Of a stretch of DNA of 64,000 bases, positions 42,655-52,479 are shown in pieces. The stretch is from Didemnitutus sp041906465 (lineage in GTDB: Bacteria > Verrucomicrobiota > Verrucomicrobiia > Opitutales > Opitutaceae). Each line of letters starts with the position of its first letter. The stretch's first letter is position 1. Location of the stretch: positions 248,001 to 312,000 of the forward strand of contig JAYRJE010000002.1 in the NCBI GenBank assembly GCA_041906465.1, in the 5' to 3' direction. The translations under genes and the position numbers were made by a program. Under the pieces are notes generated by a model that was given only the letters and a program-made list of their open reading frames with translations, was not told the DNA's origin and searched no databases.

Positions 42655-44154
42655 ATGAAACCTGTCATCTTCAACAATACGGTGTTGCGCGATGGGCACC
42701 AGTCACTGGCCGCGACGCGCATGACGACGGCACAAATGCTGCCGGCCGCACCGATTCTCGACGAAATGGGCTTTGGCGGCCTCGAAACCTGGGGCGGTGC
42801 GACGATCGATTCGTGCCTCCGCTTCCTCGGTGAAAATCCGTTCGACCGCCTTCGCGCGCTCAAGAAAGCCGCGCCGAAGACGCCGCAGATCATGCTGCTG
42901 CGCGGCCAGAACATCGTGCAATATACGTCGTTTCCGGACGACGTGGTCGAGGCCTTCGTGCGCGCCGATGCGGCCGCGGGCCAGGACATCTTCCGCATCT
43001 TCGATGCGCTGAACGACACGCGCAATCTCATCACCGCCATCAAGACGGTGAAGGCCTGCAAGAAGCACGCGCGCGGCGAAATTTGCTACACCACGAGCCC
43101 GGTGCACACCATCGAGGCGTTCGTGAAGATGGGCGTCGAGCTGCGCGAGATGGGCTGCGATAGCATCGGCATCAAGGACATGTCCGGCGTCATCGCGCCG
43201 CGCGTGGCCTTCGAGCTCGTCACCCAGCTGCGCAAGAAGGTCGGTCTGCCGATCACGCTGCACACGCACGACACCGCGGGCCTGGGCGCCGCGGCTTACC
43301 TCGCCGCGATCGATGCCGGCGTCGATGCGGTCGAGACCTCGATCGTTCCCTTCGCCAACGGCACTTCGCAACCGGACACGTTGCGCATGATCGCGCTGCT
43401 CGACGGGCACCCGCGCCAGCCGAAGTTCGACCCGAAGAAGCTCCAGGAAATGCGCGAGTATTTCACCGGCGTCTACAAGGAGCTCTCGAAGTTCACGTCG
43501 CCCGACAACGAGCGCGTCGACAGCGACACGCTCGTTTACCAGGTGCCCGGCGGCATGCTCTCGAATTTCCGCAATCAACTCAAAGAGCAGGGCATGGCGG
43601 ACAAGTTCGCCCAGGTGATGCTCGAGATCCCCGTCGTGCGCGAAGCGCTCGGCTGGATCCCGCTCGTCACGCCGACCTCCCAGATCGTCGGCACGCAGGC
43701 GATGATGAATGTGAAGTTCGGCCGCTGGAAGACGATCGCGCCCGCCGCCGCCGACATCGCGCTGAACAAATACGGCCGTCCTCCGGGCAAGGTCTCGGAA
43801 GAGCTGCTCAAGCTCATCGCCGAGCGCACCGGCCAGAAGCCGATCGAAGGCCGCCCGGCCGACGCGCTCGCTCCGCGCATGGACAAGCTCCGCGCCGAAC
43901 TCGCCGAGAAGAAACTCCCGACGAACGACGAGGCCTGCGTGCTCCACGCGATGTTCCCGCAGGAATTCGCCAAACTGCACGCGCCGAAGCCCGCTGCCGC
44001 TCCCGCGCCCGCGGCTCCTGCGGCCGCTCCAGCCGCCGCGCCCGCTGCGGCCGCGGCCCATCCCGCTCACGCCAACGCGCCCCACCACGCTCGCCGCTAC
44101 GCCGTGCACATGAACGGCAAGCGTCACGAAGCCACGGTGGAGGTCATTCACTGA
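42655..44154 (+). CDS. Transcarboxylase 5S / oxaloacetate decarboxylase alpha-type carboxyltransferase
   Basis: 499 residues. The aldolase-type barrel has RDGHQSLAATR at 12-22, the carboxylysine candidate Lys174 in IGIKDMSG and metal ligands His203/His205 in LHTHD. A helical domain follows to about 430, an Ala/Pro linker to about 475, and then RRYAVHMNGKRHEATVEVI. This tail resembles the beginning of the separate biotin carrier (LRVTVDGKTYEVTVDI), but no biotinyl domain follows. The 5S enzyme moves a carboxyl group between carboxybiotin and pyruvate/oxaloacetate. A CGGAG Shine-Dalgarno lies upstream. First gene of the propionate island. Confidence 0.9.
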   Translation: MKPVIFNNTVLRDGHQSLAATRMTTAQMLPAAPILDEMGFGGLETWGGATIDSCLRFLGENPFDRLRALKKAAPKTPQIMLLRGQNIVQYTSFPDDVVEAFVRADAAAGQDIFRIFDALNDTRNLITAIKTVKACKKHARGEICYTTSPVHTIEAFVKMGVELREMGCDSIGIKDMSGVIAPRVAFELVTQLRKKVGLPITLHTHDTAGLGAAAYLAAIDAGVDAVETSIVPFANGTSQPDTLRMIALLDGHPRQPKFDPKKLQEMREYFTGVYKELSKFTSPDNERVDSDTLVYQVPGGMLSNFRNQLKEQGMADKFAQVMLEIPVVREALGWIPLVTPTSQIVGTQAMMNVKFGRWKTIAPAAADIALNKYGRPPGKVSEELLKLIAERTGQKPIEGRPADALAPRMDKLRAELAEKKLPTNDEACVLHAMFPQEFAKLHAPKPAAAPAPAAPAAAPAAAPAAAAAHPAHANAPHHARRYAVHMNGKRHEATVEVIH

Positions 44155-44160
44155 TTCGCC

Positions 44161-46257
44161 ATGAGCAGCACTGCCCAGAAACCCTTGTTCGCCGAATTTA
44201 GTCCGGCGGACGAGCAAGCTTGGCGCGCCGCCGCGGAGGAATCTCTCGATGGCGCACCGTTTGAAAAGAAACTCGTCACGAAGACGGTCGAAGGCATCGA
44301 CCTTCAGCCGATCTACTCGCGCGCCTCGACCACGGCGCCCGCGTGGGCGGTGCGCTCGCCCGGCTTCGCGCCGTTCGTGCGCGGCACCGAGCCTCTCGGC
44401 GCGCGTGAGCACACCTGGCTGATCTGCCAGGAGCCGGCGGGCGCGACGCTCGCGGACTGCAACCGCTCGCTGCTCGCCGATCTCAATCGCGGGCAGAATG
44501 CCGTCTTCGTGCGGCCCGACGCCGCGACGCGCCTCGGTTCCGAGCCAACCGGTCATGGTGGCGTGCCCTTGGCGACACTGGCCGATGTGCAAACGTTGTT
44601 TGCCAAGGTCGACCTGAGCGCCGTGCCGGTGATGATTCCCGCCGGCCTCGCCGCGCTGCCCATCGCCGCGCTGCTCGGCACACACGTGCGCGACGCGCAC
44701 GGTCGCACCGACGCCTTGCATGGCGCGATTCTGGCCGATCCGCTCGGTGAGTGGGTCACGCAGGGCAAACTGCCCTGCGGCCTCGAATGCGCCTGCGCGC
44801 AAATGGTCGCGCTGGTGCAATGGTCCGCGCAAAACGCGCCGCGCCTGCGCACGATCGGTGTCGATGCCGGCCTCTGGGGTGATGCCGGCGCCAGCGCCGT
44901 GCAGGAACTCGCGTTCGGTCTCGCGACCGGCGTCGAGTATCTCCGCCGACTCAGCTCGCTCGGCCTCTCGGTCGATGAAGCGGCGCTCGCGACGGTGTTT
45001 ACGTGGTCACTCGGCTCGCACTTCTTCCTTGAGACCGCGAAGCTCCGCGCGGCCCGCCTGCTCTGGTCGCGCGCCGTCGCCGCCGCCGGCGGCAGCGAAA
45101 CCGCGCAGCGCCTCGTCAGTCACGGTCGCGTCACGGGCTGGAACAAGACCGTGCTCGATCCGCACAATAATCTGCTGCGTGAGACGATCGAATCGTTCGC
45201 GGCCGTCATCGGCGGTTGCCAGAGCCTTGAGATCACGCCGTTCGACGCACCGGGCGGCGAGCCGACCGAACTCTCGCGCCGCCTCGCACGCAACCTCCAC
45301 ATCATCCTCGCGGAGGAGTGCCAGCTCGGCCGGGTCGTCGATCCCGCCGGCGGTTCCTACTACGTCGAGACCATCACGAGCCAACTCGCCGAGAAGGCGT
45401 GGGCGCTGTTCCAGGATATCGAGAAGCGCGGGGGCATGGCCGCGGCGATCGCCGCCGGCTATCCGCAGTCGCTCGTCGAGAAGACGGCCGCCGATCGCAT
45501 CGCCGCCGTCGAGGCGCGCCGCGACGGTGTCATCGGCACCAACCTGCACCCGAACCTGAAGGAAAAGCTGCCCGCGGTGGCCGCCCCGAAAGCCTTCGAG
45601 CTGCCGCGCCGCGTCAAGCGCGCCCGCGCCGTCGATCTCAACCGCCTCAATCCGGCGCTCGTGACGAACGCCGCCGGCCTGTTCGAAGCGCTCGGCGACG
45701 CCTTCATCGGCGGAGCCACGATCACTGAGGTGAAGGTGCGCCTGTGCGACCGTGAGCCCGCGAGCGAGATCAAGCCGCTCGCACCGCGCCGCCGCGCCGA
45801 ACCGTTCGAAGTGCTCCGTCGCCGCGCCGAGGCTTACCTGGCCAGGACCGGGGCGCGTCCGAAGGTCTTCCTCGCCACGATGGGCCCGCGCAAGCAACAC
45901 GCCGCGCGCGCCGACTTCTCCACCGGCTTCTTTGCCGCCGGCGGTTTCGAAGTCGTGCCGAACAAGGGCTTCGAAACCCCCGAGGCCGCTGCCGCCGCCG
46001 CACTCGCGAGTGGCGCGCCGGTGGTCGTGATCTGCTCGACCGACGACACCTATCCGGCTCTCGTGCCGCCGCTCGCCGGCGCGCTCAAGGCCGCCGGGGC
46101 GAAAGCGCCGTTCGTCGTGCTCGCGGGCCTGCCCGCGACGCCGGAGCTGCAACAGCAGTTCAAGTCCGCCGGTGTCGACGAGTTCATCCACATCCGCGCC
46201 AACTGCGCGAAGCTCCTGGCCGACGTCCAAAATCGCCTCGGCCTGCCGAAACTGTAA
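44161..46257 (+). CDS. mutA: Methylmalonyl-CoA mutase small subunit
   Basis: 698 residues of the non-catalytic beta chain of the heterodimeric enzyme: an N-terminal FAEFSPADEQAWRAAAEESL helix, barrel motifs such as RVTGWNKTVLDPHNN and VVDPAGGSYYVE, and a C-terminal B12-domain remnant. The remnant reads MGPRKQHAARADF where the catalytic subunit has DGHDRG, so the cobalt-ligating DxHxxG is absent, as usual for this chain. It ends 6 bp before mutB. Confidence 0.95.
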   Translation: MSSTAQKPLFAEFSPADEQAWRAAAEESLDGAPFEKKLVTKTVEGIDLQPIYSRASTTAPAWAVRSPGFAPFVRGTEPLGAREHTWLICQEPAGATLADCNRSLLADLNRGQNAVFVRPDAATRLGSEPTGHGGVPLATLADVQTLFAKVDLSAVPVMIPAGLAALPIAALLGTHVRDAHGRTDALHGAILADPLGEWVTQGKLPCGLECACAQMVALVQWSAQNAPRLRTIGVDAGLWGDAGASAVQELAFGLATGVEYLRRLSSLGLSVDEAALATVFTWSLGSHFFLETAKLRAARLLWSRAVAAAGGSETAQRLVSHGRVTGWNKTVLDPHNNLLRETIESFAAVIGGCQSLEITPFDAPGGEPTELSRRLARNLHIILAEECQLGRVVDPAGGSYYVETITSQLAEKAWALFQDIEKRGGMAAAIAAGYPQSLVEKTAADRIAAVEARRDGVIGTNLHPNLKEKLPAVAAPKAFELPRRVKRARAVDLNRLNPALVTNAAGLFEALGDAFIGGATITEVKVRLCDREPASEIKPLAPRRRAEPFEVLRRRAEAYLARTGARPKVFLATMGPRKQHAARADFSTGFFAAGGFEVVPNKGFETPEAAAAAALASGAPVVVICSTDDTYPALVPPLAGALKAAGAKAPFVVLAGLPATPELQQQFKSAGVDEFIHIRANCAKLLADVQNRLGLPKL

Positions 46258-46263
46258 CCCGCC

Positions 46264-48444
46264 ATGAAATTTCCCGATTTCACCTCAGTTCCTTTTGAGA
46301 GCGGCCCGACCGCTCCCGTGCCTCCGGAGGCGTGGGCGCAGGCTGCGCGCGCGACTGCGGGCGGCCCCGACGCCCTCGGCGACTGGCAGACGATGGAGCA
46401 GATTCCCGTGAAGCCCGTCTACACGCCCGACGACCTCAAAGACGTCGAGCATCTCGGCTTCACCGCGGGCCTGCCGCCGTTCCTGCGCGGTCCCTACGCG
46501 ACGATGTATGTGCAGAAGCCCTGGACGATCCGCCAATACGCGGGCTTCTCCACGGCGACCGAGTCGAATGCCTTCTACAAGCGCAACCTCGCCGCCGGCC
46601 AGATGGGCCTCTCCGTCGCGTTCGACCTCGCGACCCACCGCGGCTACGACAGCGATCACCCGCGCGTCGTGGGCGATGTCGGCAAAGCCGGCGTGGCGGT
46701 CGACAGCGTGCTCGACATGCAGGTGCTCTTTGGCGGCATCCCGCTCGACCGCATCTCCGTCTCGATGACGATGAACGGCGCCGTCCTCCCGGTGCTGGCC
46801 TTCTACATCGCCGCCGCGCAAGAGCAGGGCGTGAAGCTCGAACAGCTCTCCGGCACGATCCAGAATGACATCTTGAAGGAATACATGGTGCGGAACACCT
46901 ACATCTATCCGCCTTCTCCTTCGATGCGCATCATCGCGGACATCTTTGCGTTCACCTCGCAGAAGATGCCGAAGTTCAACTCGATCTCGATCTCCGGCTA
47001 CCACATGCAGGAAGCGGGCGCGACGGCCGACCTCGAGCTCGCCTACACGCTCGCCGACGGCCTCGAGTATCTCCGCACCGGCGTGAAGGCCGGCATGGAC
47101 ATCGATGCGTTCGCGCCGCGCCTCTCGTTCTTCTGGGCGCAGGGCAAGAACCTGTTCATGGAAGTCGCGAAGATGCGCGCGGGCCGCCTGCTCTGGGCGA
47201 AGATCGTCAAGCAGTTCAACCCGAAGAACCCGAAGTCGATGGCGCTGCGCACGCACTCGCAGACCTCGGGTTGGTCGCTGACCGAGCAGGACCCGTTCAA
47301 CAACGTCGCGCGCACCTGCGTCGAGGCGATGGCGGCCGTCATGGGCCACACGCAATCGCTGCACACCAACTCGCTCGACGAAGCCATCGCGTTGCCGACG
47401 GACTTCTCCGCCCGCATCGCGCGCAACACGCAGCTCGTCCTCCAAGCCGAGTCCGGCATCACCAATGTCGTCGATCCGTGGGGCGGCAGCTACTACGTCG
47501 AACGGCTTACGCACGAGCTCGCGCAAAAGGCGTGGGCGCACATCGAGGAAGTCGAGAAGCTCGGCGGCATGGCCAAGGCCATCGAAACCGGTCTGCCGAA
47601 GCTCCGCATCGAAGAGGCCGCCGCGCGCCGCCAGGCGATGATCGACTCCGGCGCGGAGACGATCGTCGGCGTGAACAAGTTCCGTCTCGAGCAGGAAGCG
47701 CCGATGGACATCCTCGAGGTCGACAACACCGCTGTTCGTGAGGCCCAGATCAAGCAGCTGCAGAAGCTCAAGGCCGAGCGCGACAACGCCGCGGTGCAAC
47801 GCTGTCTCGCCGCGCTCACTGAGGCGGCGAAGAACGGCACGGGCAACCTGCTCGAACTCTCGGTCGAAGCCGCGAAAGCCCGTGCGACGCTCGGCGAAAT
47901 CTCCGACGCGCTCGAAGTTGTTTACGGCCGCTATCAGGCGCAAATTCGCTCCGTGTCCGGCGTCTACCAGAAAACCTACAGCCAGCAGGCGGACGTGCAG
48001 AAAGTCCGCGCGATGGCCGATGCGTTCGCCGAACGCGAAGGCCGCCGCCCGCGCATCCTGATTGCCAAGCTCGGCCAGGACGGTCACGACCGCGGCGCGA
48101 AAGTCGTTGCGACCGCGATGGCCGACATGGGTTTCGACGTCGACATCGGGCCGCTCTTCCAAACTCCGGAGGAAGCCGCGCGCGACGCCGTCGAGAACGA
48201 CGTGCACATCGTTGCCATGAGCTCGCTCGCCGCGGGCCACAAGACGCTGCTGCCGCAACTCGTCGCCGCGCTGAAATCGCACGGCCGCGACGACATTCTC
48301 GTCGTCGCCGGTGGTGTCATTCCGGCGCAGGACTACGATTACCTCTATCAACGCGGTGCGGCGGCCATCTTCGGCCCCGGCACTCCGATCCCGCACTCCG
48401 CGGCCGTCGTGCTCGAGAAGCTCTCGGCTGCGGCCGTGGGCTGA
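46264..48444 (+). CDS. mutB: Methylmalonyl-CoA mutase large (catalytic) subunit
   Basis: 726 residues. The CoA-binding barrel has GPYATMYVQKPWTIRQYAGF and TESNAFYKRN; SISGYHMQEAGA and the substrate region are intact. The C-terminal cobalamin domain has DGHDRG with the axial His608, followed by the GAKVVATAMADMGFDVDIG strand-helix-strand. It isomerises succinyl-CoA and (R)-methylmalonyl-CoA with adenosylcobalamin. A 178-bp gap with a palindromic repeat separates it from meaB. Confidence 0.97.
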   Translation: MKFPDFTSVPFESGPTAPVPPEAWAQAARATAGGPDALGDWQTMEQIPVKPVYTPDDLKDVEHLGFTAGLPPFLRGPYATMYVQKPWTIRQYAGFSTATESNAFYKRNLAAGQMGLSVAFDLATHRGYDSDHPRVVGDVGKAGVAVDSVLDMQVLFGGIPLDRISVSMTMNGAVLPVLAFYIAAAQEQGVKLEQLSGTIQNDILKEYMVRNTYIYPPSPSMRIIADIFAFTSQKMPKFNSISISGYHMQEAGATADLELAYTLADGLEYLRTGVKAGMDIDAFAPRLSFFWAQGKNLFMEVAKMRAGRLLWAKIVKQFNPKNPKSMALRTHSQTSGWSLTEQDPFNNVARTCVEAMAAVMGHTQSLHTNSLDEAIALPTDFSARIARNTQLVLQAESGITNVVDPWGGSYYVERLTHELAQKAWAHIEEVEKLGGMAKAIETGLPKLRIEEAAARRQAMIDSGAETIVGVNKFRLEQEAPMDILEVDNTAVREAQIKQLQKLKAERDNAAVQRCLAALTEAAKNGTGNLLELSVEAAKARATLGEISDALEVVYGRYQAQIRSVSGVYQKTYSQQADVQKVRAMADAFAEREGRRPRILIAKLGQDGHDRGAKVVATAMADMGFDVDIGPLFQTPEEAARDAVENDVHIVAMSSLAAGHKTLLPQLVAALKSHGRDDILVVAGGVIPAQDYDYLYQRGAAAIFGPGTPIPHSAAVVLEKLSAAAVG

Positions 48445-48480
48445 GCGAGGCGCCGTGCGCCACGCGCGTCAGCCGGACGT

Positions 48481-48559
48481 TGTAGGGCGGGGTCGCCGGA
48501 CCCCGCCGTTGCGATCGCGACGCCGTGTTCGCGGCGGGGTTCGGCGACCCGGCCCTACA
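48481..48559. repeat. TGTAGGGC paired inverted repeat between mutB and meaB
   Basis: Arms at 48481-48507 and 48533-48559 are inverted copies at 25 of 27 positions, with a 25-nt spacer. The arms start and end with TGTAGGGC/GCCCTACA, the same border as other elements of this window. It could act as a processing or attenuation hairpin within the island. Confidence 0.8.
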
Positions 48560-48621
48560 GCGCCGGCGCGCGTTCGCGACGCCGCTGAAGACAGCGCCAC
48601 CTACCAAACGGAGGTGCGCGC

Positions 48622-49734
48622 ATGAGCACGCCTCCTTCCCATCGCCCCGATTGGGTTCCGCCCGAAGCGGGGGCGGAATTCGCTACGCGCGTCGTCGCGG
48701 GCACCCCGGCACGCGCGATTCCCGGCACGCGCAGCAAACGGCGCGGCGCCGACGATGGGGCGAAACTCGCCGAAGCGATCCGCTCCGGCGATCGCGGCGC
48801 GCTCGCGCGCGGCATCACGCTGATCGAAAGCCGAGCCGCGAGCCATCGCGCCGCGGCGGATGAGCTATTGCGCGCGCTCTCGCCACACAGCGGCGGCGCG
48901 GTGCGCGTTGGGATCACCGGTCCGCCGGGCGCGGGCAAGAGCACGTTCATCGACGCGCTCGGGACGTTGCTCTGCAACGCGGGCAAAAAAGTTGCGGTGC
49001 TCTCGGTCGACCCGAGCAGCCCGATCACGCACGGCAGCATCTTGGGCGACAAGGCGCGGATGGAAAAACTCTCGCGCCTGCCCAACGCCTTTATCCGTCC
49101 CTCTCCGAGCGGTTGCGAACTCGGCGGCGTCGCGCGACGCACGCGCGAGACGATCGTGCTGTGCGAGGCCGCGGGCTTCGAGGTCGTGCTCGTCGAAACG
49201 GTCGGAGTGGGGCAGAGCGAGGTGCTCGTGCGCGGCATGGTGGACTGTTTTCTCGTGCTGCTGCTTGCGGGCGCGGGCGACGAGTTGCAGGGCATCAAGA
49301 AGGGAATCATCGAGCTCGCTGACGTGCTCGCGGTGAACAAGGCCGACGGCGACAACCGCGCGCGGGCCGAAGCGGCCCGGCGGGAGTTTTCGCGCGCGTT
49401 GCACTATCTCTCGGCGCCCGAGGGCACGTGGCAGCCGCCGGTGCTGGCGTGCTCGGCCTACACCAACGAAGGCGTTCCGGAAGTCTGGCGGGCCGTCGAG
49501 CGGTTCGTCGCGCAGGCACGCGAACGTGGCGCGTTCGACCTGCGGCGTCGCGAGCAGGCGCTGGCGTGGCTCGATGCGTTGGTGGACGAAGGACTGCGCG
49601 AAGCGTTTGCCGCGCGGGCTGATGCGGCGCGGCTCCGGCGCGAACTCGAAAGCCAGGTTGCCGCGGGAATCCTTCCGGCGCCTTCCGCTGCGCGCCAGCT
49701 GCTGGCCGCCGCCATGACACAACCACAGCCATGA
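48622..49734 (+). CDS. meaB: Methylmalonyl-CoA mutase-associated GTPase MeaB
   Basis: 370 residues. G1 GPPGAGKST at 100-108, SVDPSSP, the signature GSILGDKARM, VETVGVGQSE and NKADG are the G3E-GTPase motifs of MeaB/ArgK. The protein gates cofactor loading and protects the mutase. The first about 45 residues are a disordered-looking extension. It has a 79-bp gap to the epimerase, with a TACAAT at 49784-49789 as a possible -10 element but no clear -35. Confidence 0.93.
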   Translation: MSTPPSHRPDWVPPEAGAEFATRVVAGTPARAIPGTRSKRRGADDGAKLAEAIRSGDRGALARGITLIESRAASHRAAADELLRALSPHSGGAVRVGITGPPGAGKSTFIDALGTLLCNAGKKVAVLSVDPSSPITHGSILGDKARMEKLSRLPNAFIRPSPSGCELGGVARRTRETIVLCEAAGFEVVLVETVGVGQSEVLVRGMVDCFLVLLLAGAGDELQGIKKGIIELADVLAVNKADGDNRARAEAARREFSRALHYLSAPEGTWQPPVLACSAYTNEGVPEVWRAVERFVAQARERGAFDLRRREQALAWLDALVDEGLREAFAARADAARLRRELESQVAAGILPAPSAARQLLAAAMTQPQP

Positions 49735-49813
49735 AACGCACAGACCCGCCAAAAAACGCGCAGAGCGCGCCGCCCGCGAGGTCTACAATCGAGCCGTTCG
49801 CCTCCTTTTCGCC

Positions 49814-50236
49814 ATGATCACAGCCATCGACCACCTCGGTATCGCCGTCAAATCGCTCGACGAAGCGGTGCCGCTCTATGAAAACGCGTTGGGACTGAAG
49901 TGCCTCGGCCGCGAGGAAGTCGCTTCGCAGAAAGTGCGCACGGCGTTCTTCGACGCCGGCGGCGTGCATCTGGAGCTGCTCGAGCCGACTTCGCCGGAAA
50001 GCCCGATCGCGAAGTTCCTCACCGATCGCGGCGAGGGCATCCATCACATCGCGTTCCGCACGGACAACATCGACGGCCAGCTCCAGCAGGCCTCCGGCGC
50101 GGGCGTCCGCCTGATCCACGAGAAGCCGTTCGACGGCGCGGCGGGCAAGCTCGTCGCCTTCCTCCACCCGAAGTCGACGCGCGGCGTTCTCACTGAATTC
50201 TGCATGCCGAAGCCCGGCGCCACCGCGGCTCACTAA
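49814..50236 (+). CDS. mce: Methylmalonyl-CoA epimerase
   Basis: 140 residues of the VOC fold: IDHLGIAVKSLDEAV at the start with metal ligand His7, HLELLEP with a Glu, GIHHIAFRT with the second His and a C-terminal GVLTEFC Glu. It converts (S)- to (R)-methylmalonyl-CoA and links the decarboxylase/transcarboxylase to the mutase. The leader before the ATG is pyrimidine-rich (CCTCCTTTTCGCC). The 12S gene starts 12 bp later. Confidence 0.93.
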   Translation: MITAIDHLGIAVKSLDEAVPLYENALGLKCLGREEVASQKVRTAFFDAGGVHLELLEPTSPESPIAKFLTDRGEGIHHIAFRTDNIDGQLQQASGAGVRLIHEKPFDGAAGKLVAFLHPKSTRGVLTEFCMPKPGATAAH

Positions 50237-50248
50237 TCCTTTTTCCCC

Positions 50249-51802
50249 ATGCCTATCTCCCCAGCACTCCTGGCCCAACTCGAGGAAAAGCGCCGCGTCG
50301 CCTACGACGGCGGCGGTGCCGACAAGCTCGCTGAGCGTCGCAAGAAAGGTCTGATGACCGCGCGCGACCGCCTCATGGCGTTGTTCGAGCCGGGCACGTT
50401 CATGGAATTCGGTCTGCATGCGCAGCACGACGCCCACCACTTCGGCATGGAGGACAAGTCGCTTCCGTGCGACGGCGTCATCACCGGTGTCGGTTACGTC
50501 GGCGGTCGCCCGGTGGCGGCTTACGCGCAGGACTTCACGGTCGGCGGCGGCGCCGTCGGCCGCATCCATGCGAAGAAAATCTGCGACCTGATGGACTACG
50601 CGCAGCAGTGCGGCATCCCCATGGTCGGCATCAACGACTCGGGCGGCGCGCGCATTCAGGAAGGCGACGTCTCGCTCTCCGGCTACGGCCAGGTGTTCTT
50701 CCGCAACGTCCTGCTCTCGGGCCTCGTCCCGCAGATCTCGGTCATCGCCGGCCCGTGCGCCGGCGGCGCGGCGTATTCGCCGGCGTTGACTGACTTCATC
50801 ATCATGACGAAGCAGAACGCGCAGATGTTCATCTGCGGTCCCGACGTCATCAAGGCCGCCACCGGCGCCACGGTCACGATGGACGAGATCGGCAGCGCGG
50901 TCGCGCACGCCACCGTCAGCGGCAACATCCACTTCGTCGCCGATGACGAGAATCACGCGCTGCAGATCGTGCAGAAGCTCCACTCGTTCCTCCCGTCGAA
51001 CAACGTCATGGATCCGCCGCACAAGCCCACGCCGACCGTGCGGCTCGATTCGGATCCGGGCATGAATGCGCTCGTCCCCGAAGACCCGCGCGCGCCGATC
51101 AACGTGCTCGACGTGATCAAGCGCCTCGTGGACGAAGGCGACTTCCTCGAAGTGCAGAAGGACTGGGCGAAGAACATCGTCGTCGGTTTCGCGCGCGTCG
51201 AAGGCATCGTCGTCGGCATCGTCGCCAACCAGCCGATGGTGAAGGCCGGCACGCTCGACATCGACTCCTCCGACAAGGGCGCCCGCTTCATCCGTTTCTG
51301 CAACGTGTTCAACATTCCGTTGGTCACGCTCGTCGACATCCCGGGCTTCATGCCCGGCGTGGCGCAGGAGCGCGGCGGCATCATCCGCCACGGCGCGAAG
51401 ATGCTCTTCGCCTACGCGGCGTCGACCGTGCCGAAGATCACGATCATCATGCGCAAGTCCTATGGCGGCGCTTACCTCGCCATGTGCTCGAAGGACATGG
51501 GCGCGGACCTCGTCTACGCCTGGCCGAGCGCGGAAATCGCCGTCATGGGCGCCGAGGGCGCGGTGAACATCCTTTACCGCAAGGAAATCGCCGCCGCGAC
51601 CGACAAGGCCGCGAAAGCCAAGGAACTCGCCGCGGAATACCGCGAGAAGTTTGCCTCGCCTTACGAGGCGGCGAGTAAGGCCGTCATCACCGACGTCATC
51701 GAGCCGGCGCAGACCCGCGGCATCGTCGCCATGGCGCTGCGGCACACGCTGTCGAAGCGCGAGACGCGCCCGCCGAAGAAGCACGGCAACATCCCGCTCT
51801 AA
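50249..51802 (+). CDS. mmdA: Methylmalonyl-CoA carboxyltransferase (12S / MmdA alpha)
   Basis: 517 residues. Crotonase-type carboxyltransferase halves are visible: GGAVGRIHAKKICDLMDYA, GGARIQEG, GPCAGGAAYSPALTDFI in the first half; PGFMPGVAQERGGIIRHGAK and RKSYGGAYLAMCS in the second. This chain moves the carboxyl between methylmalonyl-CoA (or propionyl-CoA) and biotin. No biotin carboxylase gene occurs in the window, which argues for decarboxylase or transcarboxylase use over propionyl-CoA carboxylase. The leader is TTTTTCCCC. Confidence 0.93.
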   Translation: MPISPALLAQLEEKRRVAYDGGGADKLAERRKKGLMTARDRLMALFEPGTFMEFGLHAQHDAHHFGMEDKSLPCDGVITGVGYVGGRPVAAYAQDFTVGGGAVGRIHAKKICDLMDYAQQCGIPMVGINDSGGARIQEGDVSLSGYGQVFFRNVLLSGLVPQISVIAGPCAGGAAYSPALTDFIIMTKQNAQMFICGPDVIKAATGATVTMDEIGSAVAHATVSGNIHFVADDENHALQIVQKLHSFLPSNNVMDPPHKPTPTVRLDSDPGMNALVPEDPRAPINVLDVIKRLVDEGDFLEVQKDWAKNIVVGFARVEGIVVGIVANQPMVKAGTLDIDSSDKGARFIRFCNVFNIPLVTLVDIPGFMPGVAQERGGIIRHGAKMLFAYAASTVPKITIIMRKSYGGAYLAMCSKDMGADLVYAWPSAEIAVMGAEGAVNILYRKEIAAATDKAAKAKELAAEYREKFASPYEAASKAVITDVIEPAQTRGIVAMALRHTLSKRETRPPKKHGNIPL

Positions 51803-51832
51803 GGCGCGCACTCCCAACCCTTGATCCTCCCC

Positions 51833-52237
51833 ATGAAGAAACTTCGCGTAACTGTGGACGGCAAAACCTACGAGGTGACCGTCGATATTCTCGAGGAGAC
51901 GGTGGTGCACTCCGCCGCTCCCGCCCCCGTCGTCGCGCCCGCTTCGGTGTCGGCTCCGGTTGCTCCGGTCGCCGCCGCTCCGGCGCCGGCTCCGGCCGCG
52001 CCGAAGGCGGCGGCTCCCGCCGGCGCCGGCACCGTGCCGAGCCCGCTCGCGGGCAAGATCGTGTCCGTCGACGTCAAGGTCGGCGACACCGTGGCCGAGG
52101 GCGCGCAACTCGTGACGCTCGAGGCGATGAAGATGAACACCTACGTCTACGCGCCGCGCGCGGGCAAGGTCGCCACCGTGCACGTCGCGCCGGGTGATGC
52201 CGTCGAAGAAGCCGGCCCGCTCGTCACGCTCGCCTGA
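51833..52237 (+). CDS. mmdC: Biotin carboxyl carrier subunit (1.3S / MmdC)
   Basis: 134 residues: an N-terminal strand pair (KKLRVTVDGKTYEVTVDIL), a 45-residue Ala/Pro/Val swinging linker and a biotinyl domain with AMKM, Lys100 being the biotinylated residue. The start at ATG 51833 fits the family and a CTCCCC leader; TTG 51821 is possible. It should shuttle the carboxyl group between 12S and either 5S or the membrane pump. Confidence 0.95.
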   Translation: MKKLRVTVDGKTYEVTVDILEETVVHSAAPAPVVAPASVSAPVAPVAAAPAPAPAAPKAAAPAGAGTVPSPLAGKIVSVDVKVGDTVAEGAQLVTLEAMKMNTYVYAPRAGKVATVHVAPGDAVEEAGPLVTLA

Positions 52238-52245
52238 TTCCCTCC

Positions 52246-52479
52246 ATGAACCGGAAAACTCTCTTCGTGGCAGCCTGGTTGCTGATCGCGTTGGAGTTGG
52301 TCTGCAGCACCGGAGCCGCGCGCTATTGTCTGCCGCGCGCGACACCGCTGCTGCGGGCTGCGGTGGCGGCGGGCGGCCAAGTGCTCGCTTTCGCGGGCAT
52401 GGCCGCGCTCGCCGTGCTGCATTCCGCCAAACGCGTGCCCGATTCTGTCGGGCACGATCTCGCCACACCTCATCCATGA
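52246..52479 (+). CDS. Small membrane protein within the decarboxylase cluster
   Basis: 77 residues with two hydrophobic helices (5-23, 38-58). No family is recognised. Starts 9 bp after the biotin carrier and overlaps the next gene by ATGA, so it is very likely translated as part of the operon. It might be an accessory subunit of the sodium pump. Confidence 0.65.
   Translation: MNRKTLFVAAWLLIALELVCSTGAARYCLPRATPLLRAAVAAGGQVLAFAGMAALAVLHSAKRVPDSVGHDLATPHP

Noticed and set aside
49307..52477. Long minus-strand frame across the epimerase/12S/carrier genes
   Set aside because: Asp/Arg/His-rich with no family; the plus-strand genes there are certain.
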